From: Segetibacter sp.
GTDB lineage: Bacteria; Bacteroidota; Bacteroidia; Chitinophagales; Chitinophagaceae
Assembly (NCBI RefSeq): GCF_025963695.1
Contig: NZ_JAOQAH010000097.1
Coordinates: forward strand, 1-64,000
Length of the DNA: 64,000 bases
Reading direction: 5' to 3'
Made by a program: the position numbers and the translations under genes. The notes under the pieces are model-generated. The model did no database searches and was not told where the DNA came from. It worked only from the letters and a program-made list of their open reading frames with translations. This document shows, piece after piece, positions 18,620 to 28,287 of this stretch; the first letter of the stretch is position 1, and the number at the start of each line of letters is the position of its first letter.

Positions 18620-19855
18620 ATGCCTAAACAAAGTCATTTACACTGTTCTTTCTGCGGAAGAAGCCGGGATGAGGTTAAGATCCTTATCGCTGGCCAGGAT
18701 GGACACATTTGTGAAAACTGTGTAGAACATGCGCAGGAAATCATTTCACAGGAATTGCAGTTAAAAACAGAATCTCAGCCTGCTTCTTTCAAGCTTACTG
18801 TTCGTAAGCCAATGGAAATAAAGAAGTTTATGGATGAGTACATTATAGGGCAGGATGACGCTAAGAAGGTGCTGGCGGTTGCGGTTTACAATCACTACAA
18901 GCGTTTGCAATATCGCCAGACAGAGTCCGATATAGAAATTGATAAGAGCAATATAATCATGGTCGGCGAAACTGGTACCGGCAAAACACTTCTTGCTAAA
19001 ACCATTGCGCGCCTTTTAAATGTTCCTTTTGCCATAGTAGATGCAACCGTATTTACTGAAGCAGGTTACGTTGGTGAAGACGTGGAAAGCATGCTAACAC
19101 GTTTATTACAAAACTGCAATTACGATGTAAATTCAGCAGAAAGAGGAATAGTATATATTGATGAAATTGATAAGATTGCCCGTAAAGGAGACAATCCGTC
19201 TATTACCCGTGATGTTAGTGGTGAAGGTGTTCAGCAGGGATTATTAAAAATGCTGGAGGGCACCGAAGTGCTGGTGCCGCCGCAGGGAGGTCGAAAGCAT
19301 CCTGAGCAAAAGATGATTAAAGTAAACACACAAAATATCCTGTTTATTTGTGGCGGCGCTTTTGATGGAATTGATAAGGTTATTGCACGACGCGTAAATA
19401 CCAATGCAATCGGCTTTAACGTAAATAAACAACTGCAGGACTACCAAAGAAAGAATTTACTGCAGTTTATAAATGCGCAAGATCTAAAGTCTTTTGGCTT
19501 AATCCCCGAGCTATTAGGTCGTCTTCCGGTCGTTACTTACTTAAATCCTCTGGATGCGGAAACGCTGAGGGCGATCTTAACCGAGCCTAAAAACAGTATT
19601 ATTAAGCAGTATAACCGCTTGTTCGAAATCGAAAATATTACCCTCACAATTGACAATGATGTTTATGATTTCATGGTAACAAAAGCTATGGAATACAAGT
19701 TGGGAGCTCGCGGACTAAGAAGTATTTGCGAAAGCATCTTAACGGAGGCCATGTATGAGCTACCCAGCTCTGGTCAAAAAGCCCTTCATGTAACCTTGGA
19801 GTACGCCGAAAGACAATTTGGAAAGAGTAAGATGAGTATGTTGAAAGTTGCTTAG
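18620..19855 (+). CDS. clpX: ATP-dependent Clp protease ATP-binding subunit ClpX
   Basis: 411-residue AAA+ unfoldase that delivers substrates to ClpP. The N-terminal zinc-binding domain has Cys9, Cys12, Cys31 and Cys34 (CSFCGRS...CENC). Walker A is GETGTGKT (115-122), Walker B is [10 protein letters not shown], and the sensor/arginine region includes LLGRLPV and [10 protein letters not shown]. The length is as expected. It has its own promoter box after the clpP terminator, so the clpP/clpX ratio can be set separately. Confidence 0.96.
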   Translation: MPKQSHLHCSFCGRSRDEVKILIAGQDGHICENCVEHAQEIISQELQLKTESQPASFKLTVRKPMEIKKFMDEYIIGQDDAKKVLAVAVYNHYKRLQYRQTESDIEIDKSNIIMVGETGTGKTLLAKTIARLLNVPFAIVDATVFTEAGYVGEDVESMLTRLLQNCNYDVNSAERGIVYIDEIDKIARKGDNPSITRDVSGEGVQQGLLKMLEGTEVLVPPQGGRKHPEQKMIKVNTQNILFICGGAFDGIDKVIARRVNTNAIGFNVNKQLQDYQRKNLLQFINAQDLKSFGLIPELLGRLPVVTYLNPLDAETLRAILTEPKNSIIKQYNRLFEIENITLTIDNDVYDFMVTKAMEYKLGARGLRSICESILTEAMYELPSSGQKALHVTLEYAERQFGKSKMSMLKVA

Positions 19856-19870
19856 TCAGTAAATAATTAT

Positions 19871-19904
19871 AAAAAAGCCCCAAAGTGTTTTGGGGCTTTT
19901 TTTT
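19871..19904 (+). terminator. Intrinsic terminator after clpX
   Basis: AAAAAGCCCCAAA/TTTGGGGCTTTTT-type stem followed by a long T-run. Confidence 0.92.
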
Positions 19905-19956
19905 GCCTTCTTTATAAAAACTATTTTTTTATTATCAACTAATCGGCTTCAATCGG

Positions 19957-19982
19957 CATTGTTGTGTCACTCACTTGTACTT
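19957..19982 (+). repeat. Dispersed intergenic repeat, copy R8
   Basis: CATTGTTGTGTCACTCAC followed by TTGTACTT. The GT/AC variant of the core: both palindrome arms differ from the GC/GC variant. Confidence 0.85.
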
Positions 19983-20130
19983 GCATATCGCTATTTGGCC
20001 TTTTTCACATTATATCTGTAAGTCCCAAATTCAATCAAAACCCTTTCCGGTTCTCCTGCACCGCTCTTTCCGCTGTTAGAATACTTTTTATACATTTCCC
20101 ATTCATTAAATTGCAATTAAATTTTACATT

Positions 20131-20337
20131 ATGAACGAAATAGTAGAACGTTTAACTCAAAAAGCAGGACTTAGTCCTGAGCAGGCACAAAAAGCAGTTG
20201 AAACAATTGCTGATTTTGTTAAAGAAAAGTTTCCCATGCTTGGTGGCGCAGTAGATCAACTCTTCACTTCCGGTGGTGGCGCCGGTTCCAACTCCGGCGG
20301 TTCGGGTTTTGGAGGATTTGGAGGATTCGGTCAATAA
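20131..20337 (+). CDS. Small helical protein with Gly-rich tail
   Basis: 68 residues. Residues 1-45 are predicted helical and amphipathic (NEIVERLTQKAGLSPEQAQK...). The last 20 or so are almost all Gly, Ser and Phe (GGSGFGGFGGFG). The start ATG is the first codon after an AT-rich leader, and a terminator follows the stop, so this is a real single-gene unit. I do not recognise a named family; it resembles short DUF937/DUF2267-type helical proteins only in general style. No signal peptide is seen, so it is likely cytoplasmic. Confidence 0.75.
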   Translation: MNEIVERLTQKAGLSPEQAQKAVETIADFVKEKFPMLGGAVDQLFTSGGGAGSNSGGSGFGGFGGFGQ

Positions 20338-20361
20338 CCTGGTTACTTATAATAGCATAAA

Positions 20362-20402
20362 AAAGGGGCTGGTATAATAAAGAACCTTGCCCCTCTTTTT
20401 TT
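20362..20402 (+). terminator. Intrinsic terminator after the small Gly-rich protein
   Basis: Stem AGGGGC/GCCCCT with a 19-nt loop, followed by a run of T interrupted by nothing until 20402. Confidence 0.75.
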
Positions 20403-20416
20403 GCCTATAAAACATC

Positions 20417-21556
20417 TTATTTCAATAATTCCCTGGCAATTACTAATTTCTGAATTTCACTGGTTCCTTCACCAATTGTACAAAGCTTTGAGTCGCGGTA
20501 GAACTTCTCCACCGGAAAATCCTTCGTATATCCGTATCCGCCAAAAATTTGGACGGCCTCTGTAGCAACTTTCACGGCAACTTCACTCGCATAATATTTA
20601 GCCATAGCTGCCTCTTTTGTCATATGCTCGCCCCTCATCTTCAAGTCGCAAGCTTGTTGGGTTAACAACTCCGCTGCTGCAATTTCTGTCGCCATATCTG
20701 CCAGCTTAAAACTGATCCCCTGAAAACTGGAGATAGGCTTATCGAACTGGTGGCGTTCCTTGGAGTACTGCAAAGCCGCCTCAAAAGCTCCCTTTGCTAT
20801 TCCCAAACTTAGGGCCGCTATGGAAATCCTTCCACCGTCTAATACTTTCAAAGCCTGCCTGAACCCGTCTCCCACCTCGCCGATTCTTTGCGCATCACTA
20901 ATTCGACAATTATCAAAGATCATCTCGGCCGTTTCACTTGCACGCATGCCAAGTTTATTTTCTTTCTTACCACCTAAGAAACCTGCAGTCCCTTTCTCTA
21001 CAATAAAGGCAGTACAATTTCCGCTTTTTCTAGGTTCGCCGGTACGTGCAATTACTACCGCTACGTTTCCTGAAATTCCGTGCGTGATCCAGTTTTTTGT
21101 GCCATTCAACACCCATGCATTACCCTCAAGCGTTGCCGTCGTTCTCATATTTCCAGCGTCACTACCGGTGTTTGGCTCAGTTAATCCCCATGCCCCTAAA
21201 TATTCGCCGCTTGCTAGTGCTGGCAAATATTTCCGCTTCTGTTCTTCGTTTCCGAAGAGCATGATATGGCTTGTACAAAGAGAATTATGTGCTGCCACAC
21301 TAAGACCGATAGAGCCACATACTTTTGATATTTCCTGTATGATTTCTATATATTCATAATAAGACAGCCCTGCACCTCCATACTCCTCGGGCACTAAAAC
21401 ACCCATCAAGCCTAATTCACCTAATTTTTTAAAAACTTCCACCGGAAATTCCTGCGTTTCGTCCCACTCCATCACGTGAGGTTTGATGTGTTGCAAGGCG
21501 AAATCTCGTGCTGTCTGTGTAACCTGTTGAGTTAATTCAGATACCTCAAAATTCAT
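20417..21556 (-). CDS. Acyl-CoA dehydrogenase
   Basis: 379-residue FAD enzyme of fatty acid or branched-chain acyl-CoA oxidation. The family blocks are complete: [12 protein letters not shown] (FAD and substrate contact), the KNWITHG region, [16 protein letters not shown], and the catalytic Glu363 in IGEGTSEIQ. The short-chain type position of this Glu suggests short or branched acyl-CoA substrates, but chain length cannot be fixed from sequence. No electron-transfer flavoprotein or thiolase gene is adjacent. Confidence 0.93.
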   Translation of the reverse strand: MNFEVSELTQQVTQTARDFALQHIKPHVMEWDETQEFPVEVFKKLGELGLMGVLVPEEYGGAGLSYYEYIEIIQEISKVCGSIGLSVAAHNSLCTSHIMLFGNEEQKRKYLPALASGEYLGAWGLTEPNTGSDAGNMRTTATLEGNAWVLNGTKNWITHGISGNVAVVIARTGEPRKSGNCTAFIVEKGTAGFLGGKKENKLGMRASETAEMIFDNCRISDAQRIGEVGDGFRQALKVLDGGRISIAALSLGIAKGAFEAALQYSKERHQFDKPISSFQGISFKLADMATEIAAAELLTQQACDLKMRGEHMTKEAAMAKYYASEVAVKVATEAVQIFGGYGYTKDFPVEKFYRDSKLCTIGEGTSEIQKLVIARELLK

Positions 21557-21651
21557 GGGTAGCCATCATTTTATTAGAGACAAAAATAAGCGAAACATAG
21601 CGGGAAAAAGTTGAGGTATAAAAGAATGATAAAAGACAAAAAAAGTATCCC

Positions 21652-22611
21652 TTATTGAGTTAATACTAAATAGGGAACAATTTTATTGTAGACTTCATCA
21701 TCAATAATCTGAATTTTAAGGAGGTCATTCACCGATTTGTAAGCGCCGTGCTGACTCCTGTAGGTAACGATCGCATTGGCAATGTTCCATTTTATGTAAG
21801 GATGCATTTTTAGTTCATTTGCATCCGCAGTATTTATATTTAACTTTTTTACGTCGGAATTGTTGCATTGCAAACGCCCTTTTATCTTTTCAAAAGTACT
21901 GTCTGCTATCCCATATGTTTCACCAAGTTGATCAACTGAATTAAATCCTCCCAGTTTTTGCCTGAAGTTTACAATTCGGGTAGCAAGTGTACTGCCAATA
22001 CCGGGTAAAGAAATAAACGCTGAAGTGTCAGCAAGGTTAATGTCTATTATTTTAGTTCTAATATTTTCATTCTCTTTTTTAGCAGTTGTATAATTAGCGC
22101 TTTCAACAGAATTTTTATAAGACGCTTCCTTTTCAGCAATGCGCACATAAGGAACCAGGCGATCTGCTTCTTGCGATCTTAGTCCATAAATTCTCCGAAT
22201 GTCATCCGGTGCACGAAAACGATAGCCCTTTGCGATAAAATTTTGAATAGTGTTTACAGTTTTGTCTCTCACTCCCAATCTTTTCCATCCCTCTGCGTCT
22301 AACGTGTTGGGGTCAAAGGCAAATAATTCTCCAACTGTCTTATTATAGTTATCGTAATGCTTTGGCCTATAATCCTCCGCATCGTCATGCCGTTGATATC
22401 CAAATGTGTTATGAGAGGTGTCTATAAAAATTTTTAATTGCGCCAGTTCCTTCTGAAACGCATCTTTTGCAACCGGTGTTTTCTTTACCGGAAGAAATCG
22501 TGCAATAAGAAAAATACATACAGAAAGGGAAAGGAACAGGTATATCCCCCGCCTTTCTTTTTTTGAAAAACTCAGGTAATCTTTCGCAATGTGTGACCAC
22601 CATAATTTCAT
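21652..22611 (-). CDS. Membrane-anchored helix-hairpin-helix (ComEA-like) protein
   Basis: 319 residues with one N-terminal membrane helix (about 23-41) and three helix-hairpin-helix regions: about 100-155 (LDAEGWKRLGVRDKTVNTI), 192-245 (INLADTSAFISLPGIGSTLA), and 258-312 (LNINTADANELKMHPYIKW). HhH modules bind DNA backbone without sequence preference. ComEA in competence has this layout but is usually shorter with one HhH pair. A role in DNA uptake at the membrane is possible but unproven. It follows the metallo-hydrolase gene by 34 bp on the same strand. Confidence 0.82.
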   Translation of the reverse strand: MKLWWSHIAKDYLSFSKKERRGIYLFLSLSVCIFLIARFLPVKKTPVAKDAFQKELAQLKIFIDTSHNTFGYQRHDDAEDYRPKHYDNYNKTVGELFAFDPNTLDAEGWKRLGVRDKTVNTIQNFIAKGYRFRAPDDIRRIYGLRSQEADRLVPYVRIAEKEASYKNSVESANYTTAKKENENIRTKIIDINLADTSAFISLPGIGSTLATRIVNFRQKLGGFNSVDQLGETYGIADSTFEKIKGRLQCNNSDVKKLNINTADANELKMHPYIKWNIANAIVTYRSQHGAYKSVNDLLKIQIIDDEVYNKIVPYLVLTQ

Positions 22612-22645
22612 CTGGTGAGATATTTGGAATAATATACAACATTAG

Positions 22646-23422
22646 TCAGACAAATAATTGCATTCGGTCAAAGGCCAGCAGCATGCCTTTGGGTAAAGTG
22701 TTGTTGACTTTAGTATTTAAACCAAGCTGGTGACTAATATGGGTAAAATAGGCGGTGGGTATCTCAAGGTTTTGTACAAGAGCGATTGCCTCGGGCAGAG
22801 AAAAGTGAGAAATATGGGGTTCTTTTCTTAAGGCGTTTAACACAATTATTTCGCTTCCCCGTATTTTATGCTGCTCTTCTTCATCAATAGCATTTGCATC
22901 AGTGATATAAGTGAACTTGCCAAACCGGAAGCCGTAAACAGGCATTTTATGGTGCCATACCAGAATAGGTGTTATGGGAATATCTCCGATCACGAAAGGG
23001 TCTAAAGTAATTTCATGAAGGTTTATTTTAGGAACTCCGGGGTAGGCCAACTGTTGAAAAGCATAAGGAATTTCTTTTTTAACTCCTTCAAGTGACATTT
23101 TGTTTGCAAAAACGTCGGTAGCCTTTTTATTAAAAAACTGGAAAGCGCGCGTATCGTCTATTCCCGCAATATGGTCCTTATGTGGATGAGTTATTAATAG
23201 GCCATCAATTTTCTTCACTTTTTCGCGCAGCATCTGAAACCTGAAATCGGGAGTTGCATCTATAATAATAGTTGTTGCAGCAGATTGAACCATAATGCTG
23301 CTTCGCAACCTTGTATCCTTGCTATCGGTAGAAGTACATACTTCGCAACCGCAAGCAATCATAGGTACACCGCTACTGGTACCGGTACCTAAAAAAGTTA
23401 TAGTAAGAGAAGGATAGGACAC
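22646..23422 (-). CDS. PhnP-like MBL-fold metallo-hydrolase
   Basis: 258 residues with the metallo-beta-lactamase fold. The metal motif is HPHKDH (His79, His81, Asp83, His84). The N-terminal LGTGTSSGVP and a Cys cluster CGCEVC (Cys24, 26, 29) are characteristic of the PhnP group, where the Cys residues bind a structural zinc. Further metal ligands are probably the WHHKMP His and the TDAN Asp. PhnP itself opens cyclic ribose phosphate esters, but this organism shows no phn genes here, so the substrate is unknown. Probably cotranscribed with the HhH protein gene. Confidence 0.85.
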   Translation of the reverse strand: MSYPSLTITFLGTGTSSGVPMIACGCEVCTSTDSKDTRLRSSIMVQSAATTIIIDATPDFRFQMLREKVKKIDGLLITHPHKDHIAGIDDTRAFQFFNKKATDVFANKMSLEGVKKEIPYAFQQLAYPGVPKINLHEITLDPFVIGDIPITPILVWHHKMPVYGFRFGKFTYITDANAIDEEEQHKIRGSEIIVLNALRKEPHISHFSLPEAIALVQNLEIPTAYFTHISHQLGLNTKVNNTLPKGMLLAFDRMQLFV

Positions 23423-23553
23423 TTTACAAACCTACAGGAATTTGAACAATCTTCTATAGCACTTGCCCTAAAAACGGGAATACCGTAATAAATCCCCTTG
23501 TAAGAATGGAGGGGTGTAATTTTTTTTTAACAAGCAACAGAATTTCTACTGAG

Positions 23554-23578
23554 CATTGTTGTGTCACACCCTTATACT
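23554..23578 (+). repeat. Dispersed intergenic repeat, copy R9
   Basis: CATTGTTGTGTCACACCC followed by TTATACT. With R10 it brackets the small gene at 23608-23973. Confidence 0.8.
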
Positions 23579-23607
23579 AAAGCAAAAAGGGCAGCTGAGG
23601 GTTTTGT

Positions 23608-23973
23608 TTAAACTCCTTCATGAGTTGGTGTTTCTTCCGGCACAACTTCCTCCTTTACGGTGGTCTCACTTTTTTCGGTTGTAGCTTTTTTATCGGCTTC
23701 AACGGCTAAAGCCACGGCTTTCTTTTTTAGTTCTTCGTACAACTTCTGCGAATCGTGAGTGAGTAAATCGAAATTAATATTCAATTGAGGAATTAGGTCT
23801 ACCAGGGTATTGATACGGCCTTCAGCGTCCAGAAACTTATTCAACACAACCACTTTCTTAGCCTCTAAAATACAGTAACCACTTTGAAACGTACCTCTCT
23901 CATAACGGACTACGTATTCGCCTTCATCCAAAATTTTTTCTATTTTATTTAATGTTGCCTGGTTATATTTCAT
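23608..23973 (-). CDS. Conserved-type small protein of unknown function
   Basis: 121 residues. The first 95 look folded (NKIEKILDEGEYVVRYERGT, then GYCILEAKKVVVLNKF), and the tail is Glu/Thr/Val-rich and probably disordered. The codon use resembles the neighbours. I do not recognise a family. No signal or membrane segment is present, so it is likely cytoplasmic. It stands alone between the metallo-hydrolase and porX genes and is flanked on both sides by copies of the dispersed repeat in opposite orientation. Confidence 0.75.
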   Translation of the reverse strand: MKYNQATLNKIEKILDEGEYVVRYERGTFQSGYCILEAKKVVVLNKFLDAEGRINTLVDLIPQLNINFDLLTHDSQKLYEELKKKAVALAVEADKKATTEKSETTVKEEVVPEETPTHEGV

Positions 23974-24099
23974 ACACTGCTGCCGTGTCGGGCTTCTATT
24001 TTAATGAATACAAAAGTAATCCTGGCTATTTTTTCTGATCCTAACAATTATCCACACTAATATCATTGAAAGTAAGCCTGATGATAAGAAAACAAAAAG

Positions 24100-24123
24100 T
24101 TGCAGTGTGCGACGCAACAACTG
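24100..24123 (-). repeat. Dispersed intergenic repeat, copy R10
   Basis: Minus strand reads GTTGTTGCGTCGCACACTG followed by CAAC, closest to R3. Inverted relative to R9. Confidence 0.8.
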
Positions 24124-24168
24124 CAACAACAAAGATTTATAGCCGGGTACAAAAAAAGACCAATAATG

Positions 24169-25728
24169 TTACGAGACTTTACTTACCATTTTAATCACCG
24201 GCACTATCATTTCTTCCATACTTACACCACCGTGTTGAAAAGTGTTACGGTAATAATTAACGAAGTGATTGTAGTTGTTTGGGTAACAGAGAAAGCCGTC
24301 TTCTTTTGCGAAAATAAAAGATGAATTTACATTTGGAACAGGTAGGCCTGCTTGCCTCGGATCTTTAAATGCCAACACATCTTTTGGCTCGTAGTTTAAG
24401 TTGCGGCCGTGTTTATAACGGAGATTTGTAGTGGTTTGTTTATCACCAATTACTTTATATGGCGTTTTTACCTTTACAGTACCGTGGTCGGTAGCCACAA
24501 TGAGGTTTACCTTTTTATCGGCAATTTTTTTAAGTGCCTGGTTTAGTGTGGAGTGTTCGAACCAGCTACGGGTAATACTGCGATAGCTTATCTCGTCACC
24601 AGCAAGTTCTTTTAACACCTCCATTTCTGTACGGGCATGACTAAGCATATCGACAAAATTGTAAATGATAATGTTTAAATCGTTACCCATTAAATTATGG
24701 ATATTGTTTAAGAGTTGTTGCCCTTCGTTATTATTTACAACTTTAGTATAGCTGTATTTAATATTTTCTTTTCTAAGTCTTTTTAACTGGCCTTTAAAAA
24801 ACGCTTCTTCAAAAAGATTTTTTCCACCTTCTTCATCATCGTTTTTCCACTCGACGGGAAATTGTTTCTCAATATCGATAGGTAATAATCCGCCGAAAAT
24901 GGCATTGCGCGAATATTGGGTGGCTGTAGGTAAAATACTGTAAAAGGTTTCTTCCTCCAGAATTCTGAAGTTTTCAGCAAACAAAGGTTGTATCGCTTTC
25001 CACTGATCGAAGCGAAGATTATCAATTAAAAGAAAGAACGTGGGCACCCCTTTTTCGACATGTGGCAGTACTTTGAACTGAAGCAGGTTGTGACTCATTA
25101 TCGGCGCGTTGTTTCTCGGGTCGAGCCACGAAGCATAATTTCTGCTAATAAATTTAAAAAACTCGCTATTGGCTTCCTGTTTCTGGCTTTGCAGGATCTC
25201 CTGCATTTCGGGGCTATCGCTTTTTTCCATTTCCAGTTCCCAGTACACCAGCTTTTTATAAATATCCATCCATTCGTTATAGTCAGGGTTGCTGTTTAGC
25301 GACATAAATAATTCCCTAAACTGCTGCTGGTACGCGGTTGTCGTTTTTTCTGCTACAAGGCGTCTGTTATCTATTATTTTTTTGAGGCTTAACCAAACCT
25401 GGTTTGGATTTACAGGCTTTATAAGGTAATCGCTAATCTCGTTACCAATTGCATCGTCCATCAAATTTTCCGTCTCGTTCTTTGTTATAAGAACTATCGG
25501 TATTTGAGAATTAACTGCTTTTATCTGTGCAAGTGTTTGAAGGCCTGTGAGGCCCGGCATACTTTCATCCATTAATACTACATCAACAGCATTTTCCTTT
25601 ACATACTCAATGGCATCAAATCCATTTGTCAGGGTGGTGACTTCGTAACCCTTATTTTCTAAAAATATCTTCTGACTTTGTAAACTTTCTATTTCATCAT
25701 CGACCCATAAAATTTTAGCTGCAGACAT
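24169..25728 (-). CDS. porX: PorX-type response regulator with PglZ domain
   Basis: 519 residues. The N-terminal receiver domain (1-120) has the acidic pair at 10-11, phospho-acceptor Asp54 (VLMDESMPG) and Lys104. The C-terminal part (about 200-519) is an alkaline-phosphatase-fold PglZ domain with LLIDNLRFDQWK and VATDHGTVK, which supply metal ligands. This architecture is that of PorX, which together with the PorY kinase regulates the type IX secretion system in Bacteroidota. No other T9SS gene is in the window. It is divergent from the HD phosphohydrolase with about 100 bp between them. Confidence 0.92.
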   Translation of the reverse strand: MSAAKILWVDDEIESLQSQKIFLENKGYEVTTLTNGFDAIEYVKENAVDVVLMDESMPGLTGLQTLAQIKAVNSQIPIVLITKNETENLMDDAIGNEISDYLIKPVNPNQVWLSLKKIIDNRRLVAEKTTTAYQQQFRELFMSLNSNPDYNEWMDIYKKLVYWELEMEKSDSPEMQEILQSQKQEANSEFFKFISRNYASWLDPRNNAPIMSHNLLQFKVLPHVEKGVPTFFLLIDNLRFDQWKAIQPLFAENFRILEEETFYSILPTATQYSRNAIFGGLLPIDIEKQFPVEWKNDDEEGGKNLFEEAFFKGQLKRLRKENIKYSYTKVVNNNEGQQLLNNIHNLMGNDLNIIIYNFVDMLSHARTEMEVLKELAGDEISYRSITRSWFEHSTLNQALKKIADKKVNLIVATDHGTVKVKTPYKVIGDKQTTTNLRYKHGRNLNYEPKDVLAFKDPRQAGLPVPNVNSSFIFAKEDGFLCYPNNYNHFVNYYRNTFQHGGVSMEEMIVPVIKMVSKVS

Positions 25729-25833
25729 AATTAAAACACTGATTTGATGTGCAATAGTTCAAAAATACCCTTTTTAATAACAGTCGATAGTAGATTTGCC
25801 GGAGGTATCTATATTTTAACAACAACTTTTTCA

Positions 25834-27048
25834 ATGCCGGTTCCAACAAGAAAAATTATTAATGATCCCGTTTATGGTTTTATTAGCATCAAAGATCCGC
25901 TGATATATAAGATAACTACACACACCTATTACCAGCGGTTAAGGCGTATATACCAGATGGCTTTGGCGCATCTTGTTTACCCTGGTGCGGTTCATACAAG
26001 GTTTCATCATTCTTTGGGTGCATACCATTTAATGTGTAATGCACTCAGCGAATTGCGCAGTAAAGGCATAGAAATAACACATGAAGAAGAGGTTGCTGCA
26101 AAAGCGGCTATCTTATTACACGATATTGGGCATGGGCCTTTTAGTCACGCCCTGGAAAACATTCTGCTTAAAGGAATTCATCATGAAACGTTGAGTTTGC
26201 ACATAATGCGGCTGCTAAACGAGGAGTTTGAAGGAGCGCTTCAAATAGCGATAGATATCTTCACTGATAAATATCCAAAACGTTTTTTGCATCAGCTCGT
26301 AAGCGGGCAACTAGACGTTGACAGAATGGACTACCTGACCCGGGATAGCTTTTTTACAGGAGTAAGCGAAGGCGTTATTGGCTACGATAGAATAATTAAA
26401 ATGATGACTGTAAAAGATGGCGAACTACTAGTGGAGGAAAAAGGTATCTATAGTATTGAAAAATTTTTAGTTGCAAGACGTTTGATGTATTGGCAGGTGT
26501 ACCTGCATAAGACTGTACTGGTTGCAGAAAAAATGCTAATAAAGATTATAGAGCGTGTCAGAGCCATTTGGACCAAAGATGATAGCAGTCTTATTACGGG
26601 CACTTCTCTCGATTTTTTCTTAAACGAATTTGATGGAAGAATGAACGACCATGCAATTCAAAATTTTGTGAACCTTGATGATAATGATTTTATGCATGCC
26701 ATTAAACGATGGAGCAAGCATGCAGATAAAGTGTTAAGTATATTATGCCAGGGGATTTTGGATAGAAGATTGTTGAAGATTAAACTTCAGGCCGAGCCTT
26801 TTATCAAAGAAATAATGCAACAAAAACTTACAGAGACTTGTCAAAAGCTAAATGTTTCTGCAGAAGATGCCGCATACTTTGTATTTGACGGTGAAGCAGT
26901 AAATACAATGTATAAAACGAGTGATGAGCGGATTAATATTTTATTTAAAGACGGAACGGTTAAAGATATTTCACAAGTCGACAACGCTCTTATTCATAAA
27001 ACGCTGAGTAGCACGGTTAAAAAATTTTACATTTGTTATTACGAATAA
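25834..27048 (+). CDS. HD-domain phosphohydrolase (dNTPase-like)
   Basis: 404 residues from the ATG at 25834; the frame extends upstream to 25744 only through a TTG and a non-conserved stretch. The N-terminal part begins with KIINDPVYGFISI, typical of this family. The HD motif is spread as TRFHHSLGA, LLHDIGHGPFSH, and a later LDVDRMDYL, giving the His/HD/Asp metal set. Relatives are SAMHD1/dGTPase-like hydrolases, and nucleotide triphosphate hydrolysis is likely but the preferred nucleotide is unknown. lpxD follows after 78 bp on the same strand. Confidence 0.87.
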   Translation: MPVPTRKIINDPVYGFISIKDPLIYKITTHTYYQRLRRIYQMALAHLVYPGAVHTRFHHSLGAYHLMCNALSELRSKGIEITHEEEVAAKAAILLHDIGHGPFSHALENILLKGIHHETLSLHIMRLLNEEFEGALQIAIDIFTDKYPKRFLHQLVSGQLDVDRMDYLTRDSFFTGVSEGVIGYDRIIKMMTVKDGELLVEEKGIYSIEKFLVARRLMYWQVYLHKTVLVAEKMLIKIIERVRAIWTKDDSSLITGTSLDFFLNEFDGRMNDHAIQNFVNLDDNDFMHAIKRWSKHADKVLSILCQGILDRRLLKIKLQAEPFIKEIMQQKLTETCQKLNVSAEDAAYFVFDGEAVNTMYKTSDERINILFKDGTVKDISQVDNALIHKTLSSTVKKFYICYYE

Positions 27049-27126
27049 CATTTGCCCCTTTCAAGTTGCCCAATTAATACAAATTCACTTACGCTTAAGC
27101 CAGATGCTTTTGCCAAACTTTTAAAA

Positions 27127-28191
27127 ATGATATTTACTGCGAATCAAATAGCGGTTTTAATAAAGGGACAAATTGAAGGCAACCCGGAAAGCTCAGCAAA
27201 TAGCTTTGGCCGAATTGAAGAAGCTCAACAAGGGCAGCTTGCGTTTTTGGCTAATCCGAAATATGAAGAATATCTGTATAGTACCAAAGCCTCGGTGGTT
27301 ATTGTTTCAGATAAACTAGAGTTAAAACAACCTGTCGATTCTACCCTAATTCGTGTCGCCGATCCTTATTCAGCTTTCGCGAGTTTATTACATTACTACC
27401 AGGAATTAAAAACACAGCAATTGCAGGGAGTTGAAGAGCCCTGTTTCATTTCTTCTACAGCAAAAAAAGGGGAAAATGTATTTGTAGGTGCCTTTGCATA
27501 TATAGGTGAAGCAAGCGAGATTGGTAACAATGTAAAGATCTTTCCAGGAGTATATATAGGAAACAGTGTAAAAATTGGAGAAAACTGTCTTTTACATCCG
27601 GGAGTAAAAATTTACCACGATTGTATCATTGGTAAAAATGTTACTATCCACGCCGGAACTGTTATTGGTGGCGATGGTTTTGGTTTTGCTCCCCAGGCCG
27701 ACGGATCATTTAAAAAAGTACCTCAAATAGGCAATGTAATCATTGAAGATAATGTTGAGATTGGCTCCAATGCTACAATTGACCGGGCAACAATCGGGTC
27801 TACAATTATAAAAGCCGGGGCTAAGCTTGACAATTTAATTCAGATAGCTCATAACGTAGAAGTAGGAATAAATACTGTAATTGCAGCGCAGGCCGGGGTA
27901 AGCGGTAGCACTAAAATCGGAAATAACGTAATGATTGGTGGGCAAGCCGGTGTAGTGGGGCACATTCAGATAGCAGACTTTAGCAAAATAAATGCGCAAA
28001 GTGGCGTCAGCAAATCTATTAAAATTCCTAAGTCTGCTGTTACCGGTTCTCCTGCTTTCGATTATACGAGTGCATTACGAAGTCAGGCGTTGACACGTAA
28101 CTTACCAGACATGGAAAAACGAATAACAGAACTTGAAAACCAGATAAAACTATTACTGGAAGAAAAGTTAAATGCGGAGCATCTCCACTAG
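27127..28191 (+). CDS. lpxD: UDP-3-O-(3-hydroxyacyl)glucosamine N-acyltransferase
   Basis: 354 residues from the ATG at 27127; the upstream in-frame TTG (27052) adds a non-conserved leader. It transfers a 3-hydroxyacyl chain from ACP in the third step of lipid A synthesis. The N-terminal domain is about 100 residues, and the rest is a left-handed parallel beta helix built of hexapeptide repeats (for example [13 protein letters not shown]). The catalytic His is expected in [10 protein letters not shown]. It begins a lipid A cluster with lpxC-fabZ and lpxA. Confidence 0.93.
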   Translation: MIFTANQIAVLIKGQIEGNPESSANSFGRIEEAQQGQLAFLANPKYEEYLYSTKASVVIVSDKLELKQPVDSTLIRVADPYSAFASLLHYYQELKTQQLQGVEEPCFISSTAKKGENVFVGAFAYIGEASEIGNNVKIFPGVYIGNSVKIGENCLLHPGVKIYHDCIIGKNVTIHAGTVIGGDGFGFAPQADGSFKKVPQIGNVIIEDNVEIGSNATIDRATIGSTIIKAGAKLDNLIQIAHNVEVGINTVIAAQAGVSGSTKIGNNVMIGGQAGVVGHIQIADFSKINAQSGVSKSIKIPKSAVTGSPAFDYTSALRSQALTRNLPDMEKRITELENQIKLLLEEKLNAEHLH

Positions 28192-28201
28192 AATAGACTG
28201 T

Positions 28202-28239
28202 TAAGGGGAGAATTAAGCTATTTATAATTATACCCCTTT
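28202..28239. other. Hairpin between lpxD and lpxC-fabZ
   Basis: AAGGGG/CCCCTT closing stem with internal AATTA/TAATT pairing. There is no T-run after it, so a strong terminator is unlikely. It could protect or attenuate the transcript. Confidence 0.45.
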
Positions 28240-28263
28240 CCAACTAAAATCCGATACTTTTCA

Positions 28264-28271
28264 TACTTTCG
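28264..28271 (+). promoter_or_regulatory. Putative promoter -7 box for lpxC-fabZ
   Basis: TACTTTCG, 17 bp before the ATG at 28288. It would give a second start for the lpx cluster. Confidence 0.5.
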
Positions 28272-28287
28272 TGGCCTTTAGGAGCTT

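Noticed and set aside
20760-21359. 199-residue plus-strand frame opposite the acyl-CoA dehydrogenase
   Set aside because: It is antisense to a strongly conserved gene, has no domain, and reflects codon bias of the real gene.
28202-28239. Intrinsic terminator between lpxD and lpxC-fabZ
   Set aside because: The hairpin has no T-run and lies inside a cluster expected to be read through.
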